From NCBI RefSeq assembly GCF_013377855.1, contig NZ_JABXYJ010000004.1, positions 62,001-126,000 on the forward strand: 64,000 nt of DNA, read 5' to 3'. The notes below the pieces were generated by a model, which saw only the letters and a list, made by a program, of their open reading frames with translations, ran no database searches and was not told the DNA's origin. The stretch is from Cognatundibacterium oligocarboniphilum. Its GTDB lineage: Bacteria; Pseudomonadota; Gammaproteobacteria; Burkholderiales; Burkholderiaceae_D. Below are positions 8,355-17,027 of this stretch, in pieces. Position 1 is the stretch's first letter, and each line of letters starts with the position of its first letter. Position numbers and translations under genes: made by a program.

Positions 8355-9323
8355 CTACAATAAATTAGTCGGCATACCCTTCGCGAAATTCACGACATTC
8401 TGAAATGCCACCGAGAAATACAACTCGTAGCTGTCTTTTTCGACATAGCCCAGGTGCGGCGTCGCCAGCACGTTTTCTCTTCGCAGCAGCGGATGCTGCA
8501 AGGGCAGCGGTTCGCTTTCAAACACGTCCAGCGCGGCAAAACCGGGGCGGCCGGCGTCCAGCGCCTGTTCCAGCGCACCGGGCTCCACCAGCTCGGCACG
8601 GCTGGTGTTGACGAACAGCGCATCCGGCTGCATCTGCGCCAGATCGGCACGGGTCACGATGCCGCGCGTGGCGTCATTCAGTCGCAGATGCAGCGACAGC
8701 ACGTCGCAACTGGCAAAAAAGTCTTGTTTCGATGAGGCTACCTGATAGCCGTCTTGCAGCGCCTGATCGAGACTGGCTTCGCTGCCCCAGACCACCACGT
8801 GCATGCCGAAAGCGCGACCGTAACCCGCCACCAGCCGCCCGATGCGGCCATAGCCCCAGATACCGAGCCGCCGGTTGCTGAGTACGCGTCCCAACTGATT
8901 CTGTGCGGCATGCACCGAAGCCGTCTGCCACAGTCCCTGCTGCAGCAGCGACGTATAATTCACCAGCCGCCGCATGGAAGCCATGATCAGCGTCCAGGTC
9001 AGCTCGGCCGGCGCAGTCGGGTCGCCGATGCCCTCGGTGACCGCAATGCCGCGCTCTCTGGCCGTCTCCAGATCAATATGCCCCGCCACTTTGCCGGTCT
9101 GGGAAATCAGCTTCAGATTTGGCAGACGCAGCAGCAAAGCCCGCGGCAGGCGGGTGCGCTCGCGGATCAGCACCAGCGCATCAAACGGCGCCAGCCGAAT
9201 CGCCAGCTGACCCACGCCGACGGCGCTGTTATGAAACACTTTCACTTCGTGCTCGCTCAATAACTCAAAGCAGCCGAGCTGCCGCACCACATCCTGATAG
9301 TCATCCAGGATTGCAATCTTCAT
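8355..9323 (-). CDS. D-2-hydroxyacid dehydrogenase family protein
   Basis: A 322-residue NAD-dependent dehydrogenase of the D-isomer 2-hydroxyacid / 3-phosphoglycerate dehydrogenase family. It has the Rossmann motif GIWGYGRIGR, the catalytic Arg in NTSRAELV, a Glu in ALDVFESEPL and the catalytic His in TPHLGY. There is no ACT domain, so it is not a full-length SerA. The substrate is unknown; glyoxylate, hydroxypyruvate or phosphoglycerate are all possible. The start at 9323 gives the family-typical MKIAILDDYQD; residues upstream are not conserved. It is a single gene divergent from pckG. Confidence 0.9.
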   Translation of the reverse strand: MKIAILDDYQDVVRQLGCFELLSEHEVKVFHNSAVGVGQLAIRLAPFDALVLIRERTRLPRALLLRLPNLKLISQTGKVAGHIDLETARERGIAVTEGIGDPTAPAELTWTLIMASMRRLVNYTSLLQQGLWQTASVHAAQNQLGRVLSNRRLGIWGYGRIGRLVAGYGRAFGMHVVVWGSEASLDQALQDGYQVASSKQDFFASCDVLSLHLRLNDATRGIVTRADLAQMQPDALFVNTSRAELVEPGALEQALDAGRPGFAALDVFESEPLPLQHPLLRRENVLATPHLGYVEKDSYELYFSVAFQNVVNFAKGMPTNLL

Positions 9324-9669
9324 GGCGGGATTCCTTTGCGTGGAAAGAACAGATGAAACTGTTTCACTTTCATATTTTATATAATTATGATAACGAATCT
9401 GATGCAAAATTCGCCCGAAACAGCGCGGGCGTGTACAATTGTCAGTCCGTAGCTTTTTGATTCTTCCGCCCGCTCACCTGGCAGGCGCTAGCTGGAGTCG
9501 GGATCATCGTCCTGATTTCCTATTATCCGACAGAACCGCCGCTAGGGTATCCGCTTTGCTGGAGCCGGGAAATGCGTTCCCCCCGCGCTCGCAGGCCAGC
9601 CTTTCAACGACGATCCTGCCGTGCCGCTACACCGGAATTTTTTATTGAAATGGCATTGGAGGTAGTATC
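9324..9669. other. Intergenic region between divergent genes
   Basis: About 345 bp between the hydroxyacid dehydrogenase and pckG. It must hold both promoters. An AT-rich stretch at 9365-9400 is a likely promoter zone for the minus-strand gene. GGAGGT at 9658-9663 is the pckG ribosome binding site. No riboswitch, RNA gene or repeat was recognised. Confidence 0.5.
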
Positions 9670-11520
9670 GTGAATCAACCTATCATGCAAGGCGTGGCTG
9701 CAATCAACGCACCCGCTCACGTGAAACATCAGAAACTGATCAACTGGGTCGCTGAAATGGCGGCACTGACCAAGCCCGACACCATTTACTGGTGCGATGG
9801 CAGTCAGGAAGAATACGACCGCCTGTGCGCCCAGATGGTCGCTGCCGGCACCATGAAAAAGCTGAACCAGGCGAAGCGTCCGAACAGCTATCTGGCCTGC
9901 TCCGACCCGACAGACGTTGCCCGCGTCGAAGACCGCACCTATATCTGTTCCGAGAAAAAAGAAGACGCCGGCCCGACCAATAACTGGATGGCACCGGCAG
10001 AAATGCGCGCCACGCTGAACCCGCTGTTCGACGGCTGCATGCAAGGCCGCACGATGTATGTGGTGCCGTTCTCGATGGGTCCGCTCGGCTCACCGATTGC
10101 GCATATCGGCGTGGAATTGTCTGACTCTCCGTATGTGGCAGTCAACATGCGCATCATGACGCGCATGGGCAAAGCCGTATTTGACGTGCTGGGGACGGAC
10201 GGTGATTTCGTCCCTTGCGTCCATACTGTCGGCGCACCGCTGGCAGCCGGTCAGCAAGACGTGGCATGGCCGTGCAATGCCACGAAATACATTGTGCATT
10301 ATCCTGAAACCCGCGAAATCTGGTCGTTTGGTTCCGGCTACGGCGGCAATGCGTTGCTGGGCAAAAAATGCTTCGCGCTGCGTATCGCTTCGACCATGGG
10401 CCGCGATCAGGGCTGGCTGGCAGAACACATGCTGATTCTGGGCGTGGAATCACCTGAAGGTAAAAAACATTATGTTGCAGCGGCGTTCCCGTCGGCGTGC
10501 GGCAAAACAAATTTTGCAATGCTGATTCCAGCGATCAAAGGTTGGAAAGTCACCACGATCGGTGACGATATCGCGTGGATCAAACCGGGCAAAGATGGCC
10601 GCCTGTATGCGATCAATCCGGAAGCCGGTTATTTCGGTGTGGCACCGGGCACCAATACGGCAACCAATTCGAATTGCATGGCATCGCTGACAGCGAATAC
10701 GATATTCACCAACGTCGCACTGACCGACGATGGTGATGTCTGGTGGGAAGGCATGACGAAGGAAGCGCCGGCCCATCTGATCGACTGGCAGGGTAAAGAC
10801 TGGACCCCGGCCATCGCCAAGGAAACCGGCGCGAAAGCGGCGCATCCGAATGCCCGCTTCACCGTCGCCGCCACACAAAATCCGGTGATCGATGCAGCCT
10901 GGGATGATCCGGCTGGTGTACCGATTTCTGCGTTTATTTTCGGTGGCCGCCGTTCCACCACCGTACCGCTGGTGACGGAAGCACGTAACTGGATCGAAGG
11001 CGTCTACATGGCCGCGACCATGGGTTCCGAAACCACTGCCGCCGCCGCTGGTCAGCAGGGCGTGGTGCGTCGCGATCCGTTTGCGATGCTGCCGTTCATG
11101 GGTTACAACATGAGCGACTATTTCCAGCACTGGCTGGACATGGGTAAGAAAATCGACGCTGCTGGCGCAAAACAGCCTGCCATTTTCTGCGTCAACTGGT
11201 TCCGTACCGATGCGAATGGCAAGTTCGTCTGGCCTGGTTTTGGCGACAATATGCGCGTACTGAAGTGGATGCTGGATCGTATCGAAGGTAATGCCAACGG
11301 CGTGGAAAACGTGTTTGGCGTCACACCGACCTTTGACGACCTGAACTGGGATGGCCTCCAGTTCACGCAAGAACAGTTCAATACCATCACGTCGATCGAT
11401 AAGACGGCATGGGAAGCAGAGCTGAAACTGCATACCGAGCTGTTCGAGAAACTGGCCTACCATCTGCCGGCAGAACTCGAAGCGACCCGCGTGGCGCTGG
11501 AAAAACGTCTGGCAGCATAA
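9670..11520 (+). CDS. pckG: Phosphoenolpyruvate carboxykinase (GTP)
   Basis: A 616-residue GTP-dependent PEP carboxykinase, the usual size for the family (~600-620). It converts oxaloacetate and GTP to PEP, CO2 and GDP, the first step of gluconeogenesis. The active-site P-loop [13 protein letters not shown] lies near residues 274-286. IGDDIAWI supplies metal-binding Asp residues, and PNARFTVAA and [12 protein letters not shown] are also GTP-type signatures. The start used here (GTG AAT CAA CCT) follows a strong GGAGG site. It is transcribed alone, with a terminator directly after. Confidence 0.97.
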   Translation: MNQPIMQGVAAINAPAHVKHQKLINWVAEMAALTKPDTIYWCDGSQEEYDRLCAQMVAAGTMKKLNQAKRPNSYLACSDPTDVARVEDRTYICSEKKEDAGPTNNWMAPAEMRATLNPLFDGCMQGRTMYVVPFSMGPLGSPIAHIGVELSDSPYVAVNMRIMTRMGKAVFDVLGTDGDFVPCVHTVGAPLAAGQQDVAWPCNATKYIVHYPETREIWSFGSGYGGNALLGKKCFALRIASTMGRDQGWLAEHMLILGVESPEGKKHYVAAAFPSACGKTNFAMLIPAIKGWKVTTIGDDIAWIKPGKDGRLYAINPEAGYFGVAPGTNTATNSNCMASLTANTIFTNVALTDDGDVWWEGMTKEAPAHLIDWQGKDWTPAIAKETGAKAAHPNARFTVAATQNPVIDAAWDDPAGVPISAFIFGGRRSTTVPLVTEARNWIEGVYMAATMGSETTAAAAGQQGVVRRDPFAMLPFMGYNMSDYFQHWLDMGKKIDAAGAKQPAIFCVNWFRTDANGKFVWPGFGDNMRVLKWMLDRIEGNANGVENVFGVTPTFDDLNWDGLQFTQEQFNTITSIDKTAWEAELKLHTELFEKLAYHLPAELEATRVALEKRLAA

Positions 11521-11540
11521 GCGGCGGTCTGATCCACGAA

Positions 11541-11568
11541 AAAGCGCGAAATCTTTCGCGCTTTTTTT
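11541..11568 (+). terminator. Rho-independent terminator after pckG
   Basis: AAAGCGCGAAA (11541-11551) pairs perfectly with TTTCGCGCTTT (11554-11564), with T continuing to 11568. It lies 20 bp after the pckG stop. The preceding A-run makes it potentially bidirectional. Confidence 0.9.
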
Positions 11569-11674
11569 ATGGTTTGCTACACTCTGCCTGTTACGGATAA
11601 GAAACAGGTCCACGATGCATCTCCGTCTTCCTCTCTGCCGCCCGCAACACTTGCTATGCCGTCTGTGATTCTGG

Positions 11675-12376
11675 TTGTGCTGCGCGGCCAGCAGCTCTGT
11701 TCATGCGATGACCCCGTTGCAAATTATCATCCTGGACGACACACGCCCCAGCTCTGTTGCTGCCAGAGAAGTATTACAGCAGGCTTATCAGCGCCTGAAG
11801 ATACCGGTGCAATTCATCGAGGTTCCGGCGAAACGGGGTATCGGTCTGTTGCAGGCAGGAAGCGCGGATGGCGTGACTTTCCGTCTGACGCTGGAACCCG
11901 ACTACGATATGCTGCCGGTGAAAGTGCCGGTGACCAGTGAAGAACTGATGGTTTATACCAGCGGAAAAAATTTTGAAGTGCATGGTTTTGCCAGCCTGCA
12001 GCCTTATCTGACCGGTTATGTCAACGGTGTGCTGATCATTGCCGAGCACACCGGTAATCTGCGCACAGACACCGCCCCGTCGATTGATTCGCTGTTCCGC
12101 AAATTAGCCGCCGGACGGACAGATATCGCTCTGGAATCGCGCCAGAGCTTATGCCATGTCATCCGCCTCGGCTTAACGCAGATTGTGATGCTGGAACCAT
12201 CGCTGATGCAGCGTCCTGGTTTTCATGTACTGCACAAAAAATACCAGACATTGATTCCGAAACTGGAAGTCGTGTTATCGCAAATGGAAAAACAGGGAGA
12301 AATCCGCAAAATCAACGAAGCAGCTATCCAGTCTTATCTGTCGCACTGCCATCAGGGGTTGCAAGCCCGAAGCTGA
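11675..12376 (+). CDS. Periplasmic substrate-binding-like protein, possibly disrupted at its 5' end
   Basis: The ~220-residue body (from MTPLQIIILDD) looks like a family-3 solute-binding protein, with a two-lobe pattern and a closing EIRKINEAAIQSYLSHC helix. A natural start appears to be ATG 11615, giving an Arg/Leu-rich signal peptide ending SSVHA just before MTPLQ. However, an in-frame TGA lies at 11666-11668, inside that signal peptide. Translation could begin only at a TTG at 11675 or the ATG at 11708, neither leaving a complete signal. So the gene is either a recent nonsense pseudogene or encodes a cytoplasmic form. Its stop TGA (12374-12376) lies inside the left inverted repeat of the island. 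Confidence 0.6.
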   Translation: MCCAASSSVHAMTPLQIIILDDTRPSSVAAREVLQQAYQRLKIPVQFIEVPAKRGIGLLQAGSADGVTFRLTLEPDYDMLPVKVPVTSEELMVYTSGKNFEVHGFASLQPYLTGYVNGVLIIAEHTGNLRTDTAPSIDSLFRKLAAGRTDIALESRQSLCHVIRLGLTQIVMLEPSLMQRPGFHVLHKKYQTLIPKLEVVLSQMEKQGEIRKINEAAIQSYLSHCHQGLQARS

Positions 12377-12411
12377 TTTTTTTCCGACGCCGGATGCTAC
12401 GGTACGCCGAT
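12373..12411 (+). repeat. Left inverted repeat of the metallophore island
   Basis: CTGATTTTTTTCCGACGC (12373-12390), then 11 bases, then GTACGCCG (12402-12409). The inverted copy at 25244-25281 has the same two blocks in the same order, differing by one T in the T-run and one base in spacing. The pair faces inward and encloses the whole iron operon. No target-site duplication is visible immediately outside. Confidence 0.6.
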
Positions 12412-12418
12412 AGCGGAC

Positions 12419-12545
12419 TCAGCGCACTCGCCCGACAAAGACCATCCCCAGTTGCCGCGCCCGCTTTTCCTCCTCCATATGCAGGTAGACCCGAGGTGGT
12501 CGACACCGAGCACGGCGACAGGGCACGGCTGCGCTCGACGATCAC
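12419..12545 (-). pseudogene. Tyrosine recombinase C-terminus, frameshifted remnant
   Basis: On the minus strand one frame reads ...CSVSTTSG and the next reads VYLHMEEEKRARQLGM...VR then stop at 12421-12419. Removing one G joins them into SVSTTSVYLHMEEEKRARQL, which matches the end of phage-type or transposon tyrosine recombinases (LGH.S..TT..YLH). The catalytic Tyr is the Y of VYLH. No upstream R..H motif could be recovered, so only the tail survives. It lies between the left inverted repeat and the iron operon. Confidence 0.55.
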
Positions 12546-12600
12546 CCAAAGGATCAGCCACTCGGTCCCTTGGCGGTAGGCAATCCGGGTAGGGGCGCTT

Positions 12601-13014
12601 TCAAGTCGCTTTCAGCATACATAGTTGAATTTCGGTCCGGGGCAGCACCGGCGCGAACCGGTGACGCGTCGTCTTATACGGGAAAATTCTGTTCTGCCAC
12701 AGAATAGTGCGAAAAATGCAGTCGACGCAAAACGCTTCCCCGGTGTTCCAATCCGTGACCGCGACACGCGGGTCGTCGTAGCTGAGCAGCACGCACGGCA
12801 AATGGTTCAGTCCCAACAAGGCCGCCGCCCGTATCCGGTGGTTGCCATCCATGACGATGCCGGTGCCGCCGTCAACGGGGACCGGTGTCGTCCAGATGCC
12901 CGCTTCTGAAATGACGGAAGCCAGCTTGTGTACGTCGACGTGGTCAACATCTTCCGAAGGACGGAAGAAATCGATCGGCTTGAGTGCAACGCAATAGGAG
13001 TGATGATCGGCCAT
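12601..13014 (-). CDS. SbnI-like ParB/sulfiredoxin-fold protein
   Basis: A 137-residue protein with a ParB-like N-terminal domain and the nucleotide-binding signature MDGNHRIRAA near residue 55. The closest role is SbnI of staphyloferrin B clusters and the archaeal SerK kinase, which phosphorylate free L-serine to O-phosphoserine, the substrate of SbnA. It is much shorter than S. aureus SbnI (about 250 residues), so a regulatory C-terminal part is missing. A good Shine-Dalgarno (AAGGAAAG) supports the start at 13014. It is the last gene of the minus-strand iron operon, 69 bp after the ATPase gene. The kinase role is inferred from family and context. Confidence 0.7.
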   Translation of the reverse strand: MADHHSYCVALKPIDFFRPSEDVDHVDVHKLASVISEAGIWTTPVPVDGGTGIVMDGNHRIRAAALLGLNHLPCVLLSYDDPRVAVTDWNTGEAFCVDCIFRTILWQNRIFPYKTTRHRFAPVLPRTEIQLCMLKAT

Positions 13015-13083
13015 GTTTTCTTTCCTTGGAGACGATTTCAATGACATAGATGAGGGTTTCAAATTCGTGCCAATGTCGTCCCG

Positions 13084-13920
13084 TTATCGCCCCGACGCCG
13101 TGCGCGGCCGCTGCAACGCAAAACTGGAACGCCGCGCCAGCTCGACATCGAAATGCGGTGGGGCGTCAGCCGCAATGGGCACGAAGGTGCCGTGCACGCG
13201 AAACACCTGCTCGATCAGACTGGTTCCGGCGAGTGCGTGCGGATCCCCGTCGAACACCAGGCTGCCCCGCTCAAGCAGCGAAATGCGGTCGCAAACAGAC
13301 ATTGCCTGATTCAGATCGTGGATCGCCATCACGATGGCGACACCCCTGTCGCGGCTGAGCCGATAGACGAGATCGAGTACCTCGACCTGATAACCGATAT
13401 CGAGGAAGGTGGTCGGCTCATCAAGCAGCAGGATCTGAGCCTCCTGCGCCAGTGCGGCCGAAATCCAGGCCCGCTGGCGCTCGCCGCCCGACAGTTCGGT
13501 GAGGCTACGGTCGGCAAGCCCGCTCAAGCCGGTGCATTCCAGCGCCCACCGGATCGCCTGCTCGTCGTCCGGACCATAGCCGCGGAACAAGCCGACGTGG
13601 GCGAATCTCCCCTGCCGCACCAATTGCGCGACGGTCATTTCATCGGGGGCCGTCGGCTGCTGGGGCAGATAGGCAAGGTGCCGGGCGAGTTCGCGGCGCG
13701 GCATCGCATCGACTGGCCTGCCGTCGATGGCGACGCTTCCGGCTGCCGGCCGAATCAGCCCGGCAAGCGCCTGCAGCGCCGTGCTCTTGCCGGAACCATT
13801 GGGGCCGATCAGGGCACGGATTTCGCCTTTTTCAAGAGCAAGATCAAATCCATCCAGCACCATGCGGCGGCCATAAGCGACGGATAACTGGGAACAGGTG
13901 AGCGGCATCGCAATCCTCAT
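13084..13920 (-). CDS. Iron-siderophore ABC transporter ATPase, FecE-like
   Basis: A 278-residue ABC ATPase of the FecE/FhuC type. Walker A is GPNGSGKST near residue 39, the signature is LSGGERQRA, Walker B is ILLLDEPTTFLD, and the switch His is in MAIHDLN. It powers uptake of a ferric chelate through the two permeases encoded directly upstream. The ATG at 13920 overlaps the permease stop as ATGA, indicating translational coupling; an ATG 12 bp further in is also possible. Confidence 0.93.
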   Translation of the reverse strand: MRIAMPLTCSQLSVAYGRRMVLDGFDLALEKGEIRALIGPNGSGKSTALQALAGLIRPAAGSVAIDGRPVDAMPRRELARHLAYLPQQPTAPDEMTVAQLVRQGRFAHVGLFRGYGPDDEQAIRWALECTGLSGLADRSLTELSGGERQRAWISAALAQEAQILLLDEPTTFLDIGYQVEVLDLVYRLSRDRGVAIVMAIHDLNQAMSVCDRISLLERGSLVFDGDPHALAGTSLIEQVFRVHGTFVPIAADAPPHFDVELARRSSFALQRPRTASGR

Positions 13921-14963
13921 GGGGTTTTGCGCAAGAGCGCAATCAGTACGGGAACGCCGCACAACGCTGTGACCACACCAATCGGAATCTCGTCTGCCTG
14001 GCCGGCGAGGCGGCCGACGAGATCGGCCAGCGTGACCGTGACGGCGCCGAGGGTGATCGTCAGGGGCAGGCGCAGGGCGCTGTGCCGGCCGGCAACGAAA
14101 CAGGCGAAATGGGGAACGATCAGCCCGACGAACACAATGGGGCCGACAACGCCGACCGCGCTCGATGCAAGGCAGGCGGAAAGCAACAGAACCAGCGAAA
14201 AGGCCGGGCGATAGGCAAGCCCGAAGGAGCGCGCCACCGGTGTCGAGAGGCTGAGGAGATCAAGGGGGCGGCGGATGAGCGGCAGTACGGCGAGGCCGAC
14301 GATGGTAAAGGGCAGAAGAAAAACGGCATGCCGCCAGGTGCGCGCATAAAGGCTGCCGGACAGCCATTCGAGCAGAACTTCGATCCGCGTCGATCCCCAT
14401 CCGGCAATGAGGCCGATTGCCACTGCATGCAGCACCGCGCCGACGGCGATGCCGGCGAGTGTCAGGCGCAGGGGGCCGAGATCGGCCTGCAGCGCCAGGG
14501 CATAAACGACAACGCAGGCGGCCAGTCCGCCGAGCAGGCCGATGCCCGGCAGCCAGTGCAGCGGAATTTCCGTGATCTGTGCGCTCGATCCTGGCGCGTA
14601 GGCATGAGCACCGAAGAGAAGGAACAGCGTGACGCTGAGCGTCGCTCCCTGGGAAATACCGACCAGCGACGGGTCGGCAAGTGGATTACGCGTGATGTTC
14701 TGGAGCAGGAAGCCGGCCAGGGCGAAATGGATGCCCGCCAGTACGCCAGTGGCGATTCTCGGCAAACGAATGTCGAGGATGATTGCCTGCGCCTCCGGTG
14801 ATCCATGTCCGAGCAACGTGGCGGCGACATCTCCCGGCGGCAGATCGACCACGCCGAAAAAAACGGCGAGGACGAGCGACAGTAGAAAGAGAGCGAAAGA
14901 TGCCGGCAGAAAGATCCGGGAAGAGGCCGGCCCGGCACCGGGGCGTAAAGAGTGGACTGTCAT
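13917..14963 (-). CDS. Iron-siderophore ABC permease, FecCD family
   Basis: A 348-residue inner-membrane permease of the FecCD/BtuC family. About ten hydrophobic segments are visible, with family motifs RLPRIATGVLAG, LQNITRNPLADPSLVGISQGA and VGVVGPIVFVGLIVPH. It should pair with the neighbouring permease as a heterodimer. Its ATG overlaps the previous stop and its stop overlaps the ATPase start, both by 4 bp, so the three genes are translated as a unit. Confidence 0.93.
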   Translation of the reverse strand: MTVHSLRPGAGPASSRIFLPASFALFLLSLVLAVFFGVVDLPPGDVAATLLGHGSPEAQAIILDIRLPRIATGVLAGIHFALAGFLLQNITRNPLADPSLVGISQGATLSVTLFLLFGAHAYAPGSSAQITEIPLHWLPGIGLLGGLAACVVVYALALQADLGPLRLTLAGIAVGAVLHAVAIGLIAGWGSTRIEVLLEWLSGSLYARTWRHAVFLLPFTIVGLAVLPLIRRPLDLLSLSTPVARSFGLAYRPAFSLVLLLSACLASSAVGVVGPIVFVGLIVPHFACFVAGRHSALRLPLTITLGAVTVTLADLVGRLAGQADEIPIGVVTALCGVPVLIALLRKTP

Positions 14964-16003
14964 GTTGCGGCCTCTCCCCTGAAGGCAAGGCTTTTGCTCT
15001 GGATAAGGTAGATGAAGACCGGCCCGCCAACGAGGGCTGCGACAATGCTGACCGGCAGCTCACGCGGCAGGGCTACGGTCCGGGCAACGATGTCGGCCGC
15101 GACCGTGGTGAAACCGCCGATCGTGGCGGCGAAGCCGATGGTCCAGCCCGGTCCGCCGGGTTTCAGGAACCGGGCGATATGCGGCGAGACCAGGCCGACG
15201 AAGGTGACCGGCCCGGCCACAGGGGTAACACCGGCCACCGGCAGAACAGCGAGGACGAGCAGCACCGGTTTCCAGAAGGCCAGCCGGATGCCCATGCCGG
15301 CAGCGGCTTCGTCGGAGAGCGTCATGAGGCCGATGACGCGTCGGCAGACCAGCGCTCCTGCGATGCCGGCTGCAACCCAGGGAGTCATATAGGCAAGATG
15401 CGACCATGACCGCCCCTGGAAGCCGCCCGACAACCAGAACAGCAGAGATTTCACCTGTGCGCCACTCCGCATCATGATATAGGTGGTGACGGCGGAGAGA
15501 AGCATCGATACGGAAATGCCGCCGAGCGCCAGGTGCAGCGAACGCGACCTTCCGGATGGCCCGTGGGCGATCCAAAAAGTGACGACTGCCGCAGCAAGCC
15601 CTCCCGCCATGCCGATCAACGGATAGCAGGCGGGAGAAAGCCTCGGCAGAAAGACAAAACAGAATACGATCGCGGCCACCGCGCCGGAGGAAACGCCGGT
15701 CAGCCCCGGCCCGGCAAGAGGATTGCGCGTCAGCGTCTGCAACAGAAAACCGGAAACGCCGAGACCGGCACCGCCGACGAAAGCGGCCAGACTGCGCGGC
15801 AGGCGCAGCGTCCACACGAGAATGGAATCGATCCGGTCATCGGGCGACAGCAGGATGGAGACGAGCGCCGAGGGCGTCAGCGACCGGGTACCGGTCATCA
15901 ACCCGGCGACGGCCACCAGCAGGGCACCGGCAGTCAGAGCCAGCGTCCAGCCTAACGGCCGCAGCCACGACCTTGCCGGTGCGGGTAACAAGGATGGTGT
16001 CAT
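14960..16003 (-). CDS. Iron-siderophore ABC permease, FecCD family
   Basis: A 347-residue permease, the second FecCD paralogue. Motifs RLPRSLAAFVGGAGLGVSGF, LTRNPLAGPGLTGVSSGA and VAGPVTFVGLVSPHIAR are clear. Its C-terminus carries the ELPVSIVAALVGGPVFIYL helix seen in FecD/FhuB proteins. It overlaps the binding-protein gene upstream and the other permease downstream by 4 bp each. Confidence 0.93.
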   Translation of the reverse strand: MTPSLLPAPARSWLRPLGWTLALTAGALLVAVAGLMTGTRSLTPSALVSILLSPDDRIDSILVWTLRLPRSLAAFVGGAGLGVSGFLLQTLTRNPLAGPGLTGVSSGAVAAIVFCFVFLPRLSPACYPLIGMAGGLAAAVVTFWIAHGPSGRSRSLHLALGGISVSMLLSAVTTYIMMRSGAQVKSLLFWLSGGFQGRSWSHLAYMTPWVAAGIAGALVCRRVIGLMTLSDEAAAGMGIRLAFWKPVLLVLAVLPVAGVTPVAGPVTFVGLVSPHIARFLKPGGPGWTIGFAATIGGFTTVAADIVARTVALPRELPVSIVAALVGGPVFIYLIQSKSLAFRGEAAT

Positions 16004-16977
16004 TTCTGCAACCCGGCCGGGATCAGTTTCACCGCCTCTGCGCGGACATCGACGGCCGGGAAGGTGCCGGGGTAAAGGTAGTGAGCCGCCTCGCGCAGAA
16101 CGATCTCGCGGGCGATCGGCCCGTTGGTCTCGACCCAGTGGTCGCCAACATAATGGACGCGCTTGTTCTTAACGGCAGAAAGTTGCTTCCAGATCGGGTT
16201 ATTTTCATGGGGGCGGTCCGGGCCGGAATCATAGACGAAGATCACCTCCGGGTTCTTTTCCAGCATGGACTCCAGGCTCAGTTCCGTACCGAACCGGCCG
16301 CCCTGTGTCATGGGGCCGGCAATGTTGACGCCGCCGAGCCCGATCGCAATCGAAGCGGCAGTGTTCTCGTCATGGAAGGAAAAGGGCGTGGCGCCTGCCC
16401 ACATGATCAGAAAGCGCGGATGCACGGCCTTGGGCGCCTTGTTTGCGTAATCCTGCAGATGCTGTCTGAAGGTGGCGTTGAGTTCCTTGCCGCGCTCGGG
16501 CTTGCCGAGAATCCTGGACAATTCGGTGACTTCCTTCTCGCTTTCGGAGAACAGCTCCATATTGTAGGCGACATAGGGCGCGATCTTCTCTAGGTGCTGC
16601 GCATTGGCGGCGGTATAGCGCCGCATAGCGATAACCAGATCAGGCTTAGCTTTGGACAGAAGTTCAAGATTGGGCTTGGCGCGCTGACCGAGCTGCACCA
16701 TGTCCCTGGTCAGGCCAAGCAGGAAGTCGGGCGCGCGCCCCGGCGTCAGATAGGTAGTGGCAAAGGGTTTGATACCGAGCGCCAGGGAAACATCCGCAGC
16801 CAGGTAGGAAATACCGGCGACGCGCTTCGGCGCAGCGGAAAGACGCACCGTCACGCCACGGTCGTCCCGAACCACAAAGCCCGGCTTGTCCTGCCCGCAG
16901 GCCGGTCCCGATGTCAGCGCCGCCAGCGCCACAATCGCGCTTCCTGCCGCCCATATGGTGCGAAGATGCCGCATCAC
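16000..16977 (-). CDS. Ferric-siderophore periplasmic binding protein, FecB-like
   Basis: A 325-residue class III periplasmic binding protein. The signal peptide spans roughly residues 1-28 (MRHL..., hydrophobic IVALAALTSG, near CGQ); the Cys in GPACGQ could make it a lipoprotein. Domain motifs are DDRGVTVRLSAAPKRVAGI, KPDLVIAMRRYTA and NPEVIFVYD, as in FecB/FhuD-type proteins. It delivers the ferric chelate to the two permeases. The 50-bp gap to the MATE gene upstream is the largest inside the biosynthetic-transport block, and a secondary promoter there cannot be excluded. Confidence 0.92.
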   Translation of the reverse strand: MMRHLRTIWAAGSAIVALAALTSGPACGQDKPGFVVRDDRGVTVRLSAAPKRVAGISYLAADVSLALGIKPFATTYLTPGRAPDFLLGLTRDMVQLGQRAKPNLELLSKAKPDLVIAMRRYTAANAQHLEKIAPYVAYNMELFSESEKEVTELSRILGKPERGKELNATFRQHLQDYANKAPKAVHPRFLIMWAGATPFSFHDENTAASIAIGLGGVNIAGPMTQGGRFGTELSLESMLEKNPEVIFVYDSGPDRPHENNPIWKQLSAVKNKRVHYVGDHWVETNGPIAREIVLREAAHYLYPGTFPAVDVRAEAVKLIPAGLQK

Positions 16978-17027
16978 TTATTTTCTCCAAAATATATTTG
17001 TTGTCACGATTGTTTCCGCCCCGGCAT

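Noticed and set aside
12151-12579. 142-residue open frame overlapping the binding-protein gene
   Set aside because: It lies in a shifted frame over a coding gene and then over non-coding island-end sequence; composition is not protein-like.
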